64,000 nt of DNA from JBBWZH01 sp035544115 (GTDB lineage: Bacteria > Actinomycetota > Actinomycetes > Mycobacteriales > CADCTP01), in NCBI GenBank assembly GCA_963714145.1, contig OY970235.1:5394001-5458000 (forward strand). The letters run 5' to 3'. Shown one piece after another: positions 62,794 through 64,000 of the stretch (positions are counted from its first letter, which is position 1; every line of letters begins with the position of its first letter). The notes below the pieces were generated by a model. It was not told the origin of the DNA. It made no database searches and worked only from the letters and a program-made list of their open reading frames with translations. The position numbers and the translations under genes were made by a program.

Positions 62794-62997
62794 TCAGCAC
62801 CTCCTCGCGGTCACCGAGTCCGCGGCTGGCGCCTACAGCCGTTGTGCCTCTTCCACCTGCCCCGTGCGGCTGCCGATAAACCCTGGTGGAGCCGGTGTGC
62901 CCGGTCGGACGGCGGGTGCTGTTCCGAACAGAGCACACTGGCAGTAGCGTCCGGACGATCGGGTTGGGAGCGGACTTCTGCGGACGCGGGAGGTTTG
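62794..62997. other. Divergent intergenic region
   Basis: 204 bp between the ATPase gene and the permease gene; presumably both promoters. Nothing distinctive seen. Confidence 0.5.
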
Positions 62998-64000
62998 GTG
63001 GAACCGGACTTTGCTGGTCAATTTCCCAGCCAGGAGGTCGCCACGCGGGATCGATTAGCCGTGCACGTCGCCTGGGAGGCGGTGCTGCTGATCGGGCTCG
63101 GGGTTACCGCGGCGCTGGTCTGGTCCCGGTCGAACAGCGCCTTGTCCGGCGATGAGCTGCGTGACCAGTTGCTGATCGGTGCGTCCTCGGTGCTGCTCGC
63201 GTCCGCTTTCGCGGTCAGCCTGCGGGCCGCCGCGCCGAACCTTGCCGCCGGCGGCATCACGGTCGCCACCGCGGTGCTCACCGGGTACGTGTTCCAGCAC
63301 ACCACGCTGCCGCTGGGCGCCGCCTGCGGGATCGCGGCCGGTGCGGCCGCCGCCGCCGGGCTGGTGCTGGGCCTGATCACGGTGGGCCTGCGGGCCCCGA
63401 CCTGGGCGGTCAGCCTGGGCGCCGCCGCCCTGCTCACGGCCGCGGTGATCGACCTGGCCGACGGCGAGACGCTGACCCTGGCCCCGGAGCCGGATCTGAC
63501 CCGGTGGGCCTGGGTCGTCTTCGGCGGCGCCGCACTGGTCTCGATCGCCGGCGGTGCGCTGGCCGCCACGCCCCGGCTCCGGACGGTGATCGGCCGCTAC
63601 CGGGTCGACCGCGACCCGGCCGCCGGCCGTGGCTCGCCGGCCGGTGCCACCGTGGTCGGTGCGCTGGTGCTCTCCGCGCTGCTCGCCGGCGGCGCCGGCC
63701 TCGTCGCGGCGCTGCACGCGCACTCCGGCAACCCGCCCGGCGACCGCGCCACCTGGCTGATCACGGTCGCCGGCTTCGCCGCGGCACTGCTCGGCGGCAC
63801 CAGCGTGCACGGCCGCCGCGGCGGCGTGTTCGGCACCGTGCTCGCCGCGTCCACCCTGCAACTGCTGCTGCTCTGGCTGACCTTGGGCAACATCGCCGAG
63901 TGGATCCAGCTCACCGTGCTGGGTGGAGCGGTCGTCCTCGGCCTCGCGGTCACCCGGCTGATCGAGGGGCTCGGCACCCCGGCGCCGGACGACTTCGACA
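62998..64000 (+). CDS. ABC transporter permease, sugar (RbsC/BPD_transp_2) type, partial
   Basis: 334 codons seen; the right end is cut off. GTG 62998 with GGGAGG four bases upstream. About eight hydrophobic helices are visible; the stretch AALLGGTSVHGRRGGVFGTV followed by a helix ending VVLGLAVTRL is the typical RbsC-family signature. No ATPase or binding protein is visible inside the window. The substrate cannot be told from this part. Confidence 0.78.
   Translation, partial: MEPDFAGQFPSQEVATRDRLAVHVAWEAVLLIGLGVTAALVWSRSNSALSGDELRDQLLIGASSVLLASAFAVSLRAAAPNLAAGGITVATAVLTGYVFQHTTLPLGAACGIAAGAAAAAGLVLGLITVGLRAPTWAVSLGAAALLTAAVIDLADGETLTLAPEPDLTRWAWVVFGGAALVSIAGGALAATPRLRTVIGRYRVDRDPAAGRGSPAGATVVGALVLSALLAGGAGLVAALHAHSGNPPGDRATWLITVAGFAAALLGGTSVHGRRGGVFGTVLAASTLQLLLLWLTLGNIAEWIQLTVLGGAVVLGLAVTRLIEGLGTPAPDDFD

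Overview
The window is very GC-rich DNA with GTG, TTG and ATG starts, strong GGAGG ribosome-binding sites and many four-base stop/start overlaps. Together with a full type VII (ESX) secretion locus this points to a high-GC actinomycete, most likely of the Micromonosporaceae/Actinoplanes type (inference from style and gene content, not from a marker gene).

Region 1 (1-38,900) is a type VII secretion locus. eccC, eccE and a companion gene lie on the plus strand. eccB, eccD, mycP and a LysM-like membrane gene lie on the minus strand. A minus-strand set of secreted-type proteins follows: three WXG100 proteins, one EspC-like protein, two large Pro/Gly-rich WXG-type proteins and a YbaB-like protein. 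It ends in one enormous open frame that starts at 20188 and runs off the left edge (at least 6,729 codons). That protein has a CpnT-like N-terminal domain, low-complexity linkers, and two tandem copies of a module of about 2,680 residues. Five caspase-like H/C domains are spread along it, and the three outer or odd-numbered ones have lost the Cys. eccC carries a one-base insertion that breaks its first ATPase domain.

Region 2 (39,000-43,600) holds an alpha/beta hydrolase with an apparent ATC start, a secreted GH10 xylanase with palindromic sites upstream, and a phosphodiesterase-superfamily protein with PET repeats.

Region 3 (43,700-57,200) looks like an undescribed peptide-based biosynthetic or modification locus. 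One minus-strand operon starts with a 49-residue Cys-containing peptide gene, then an intergenic hairpin, a nucleotidyltransferase, an M16 metallopeptidase, a ladder of seven tiny Arg/Lys-rich genes (16-19 residues, shared core S-A-R-R-P-K) plus an eighth of 10 residues, and an NDK-like protein. Facing it are two FemAB/GNAT-like genes. Divergent from those is a second coupled operon: a ThiS-like/TtcA-like PP-loop fusion, a methyltransferase/PLP-aminotransferase fusion, an M28-like aminopeptidase and an MFS exporter. I infer that the tiny peptides are substrates, carriers or products of these enzymes.

Region 4 (57,400-64,000) is catabolic: ornithine aminotransferase reading in frame into hydantoinase subunit A, hydantoinase subunit B, an RsbW-like ATPase, and the start of a sugar-type ABC permease cut by the right edge.
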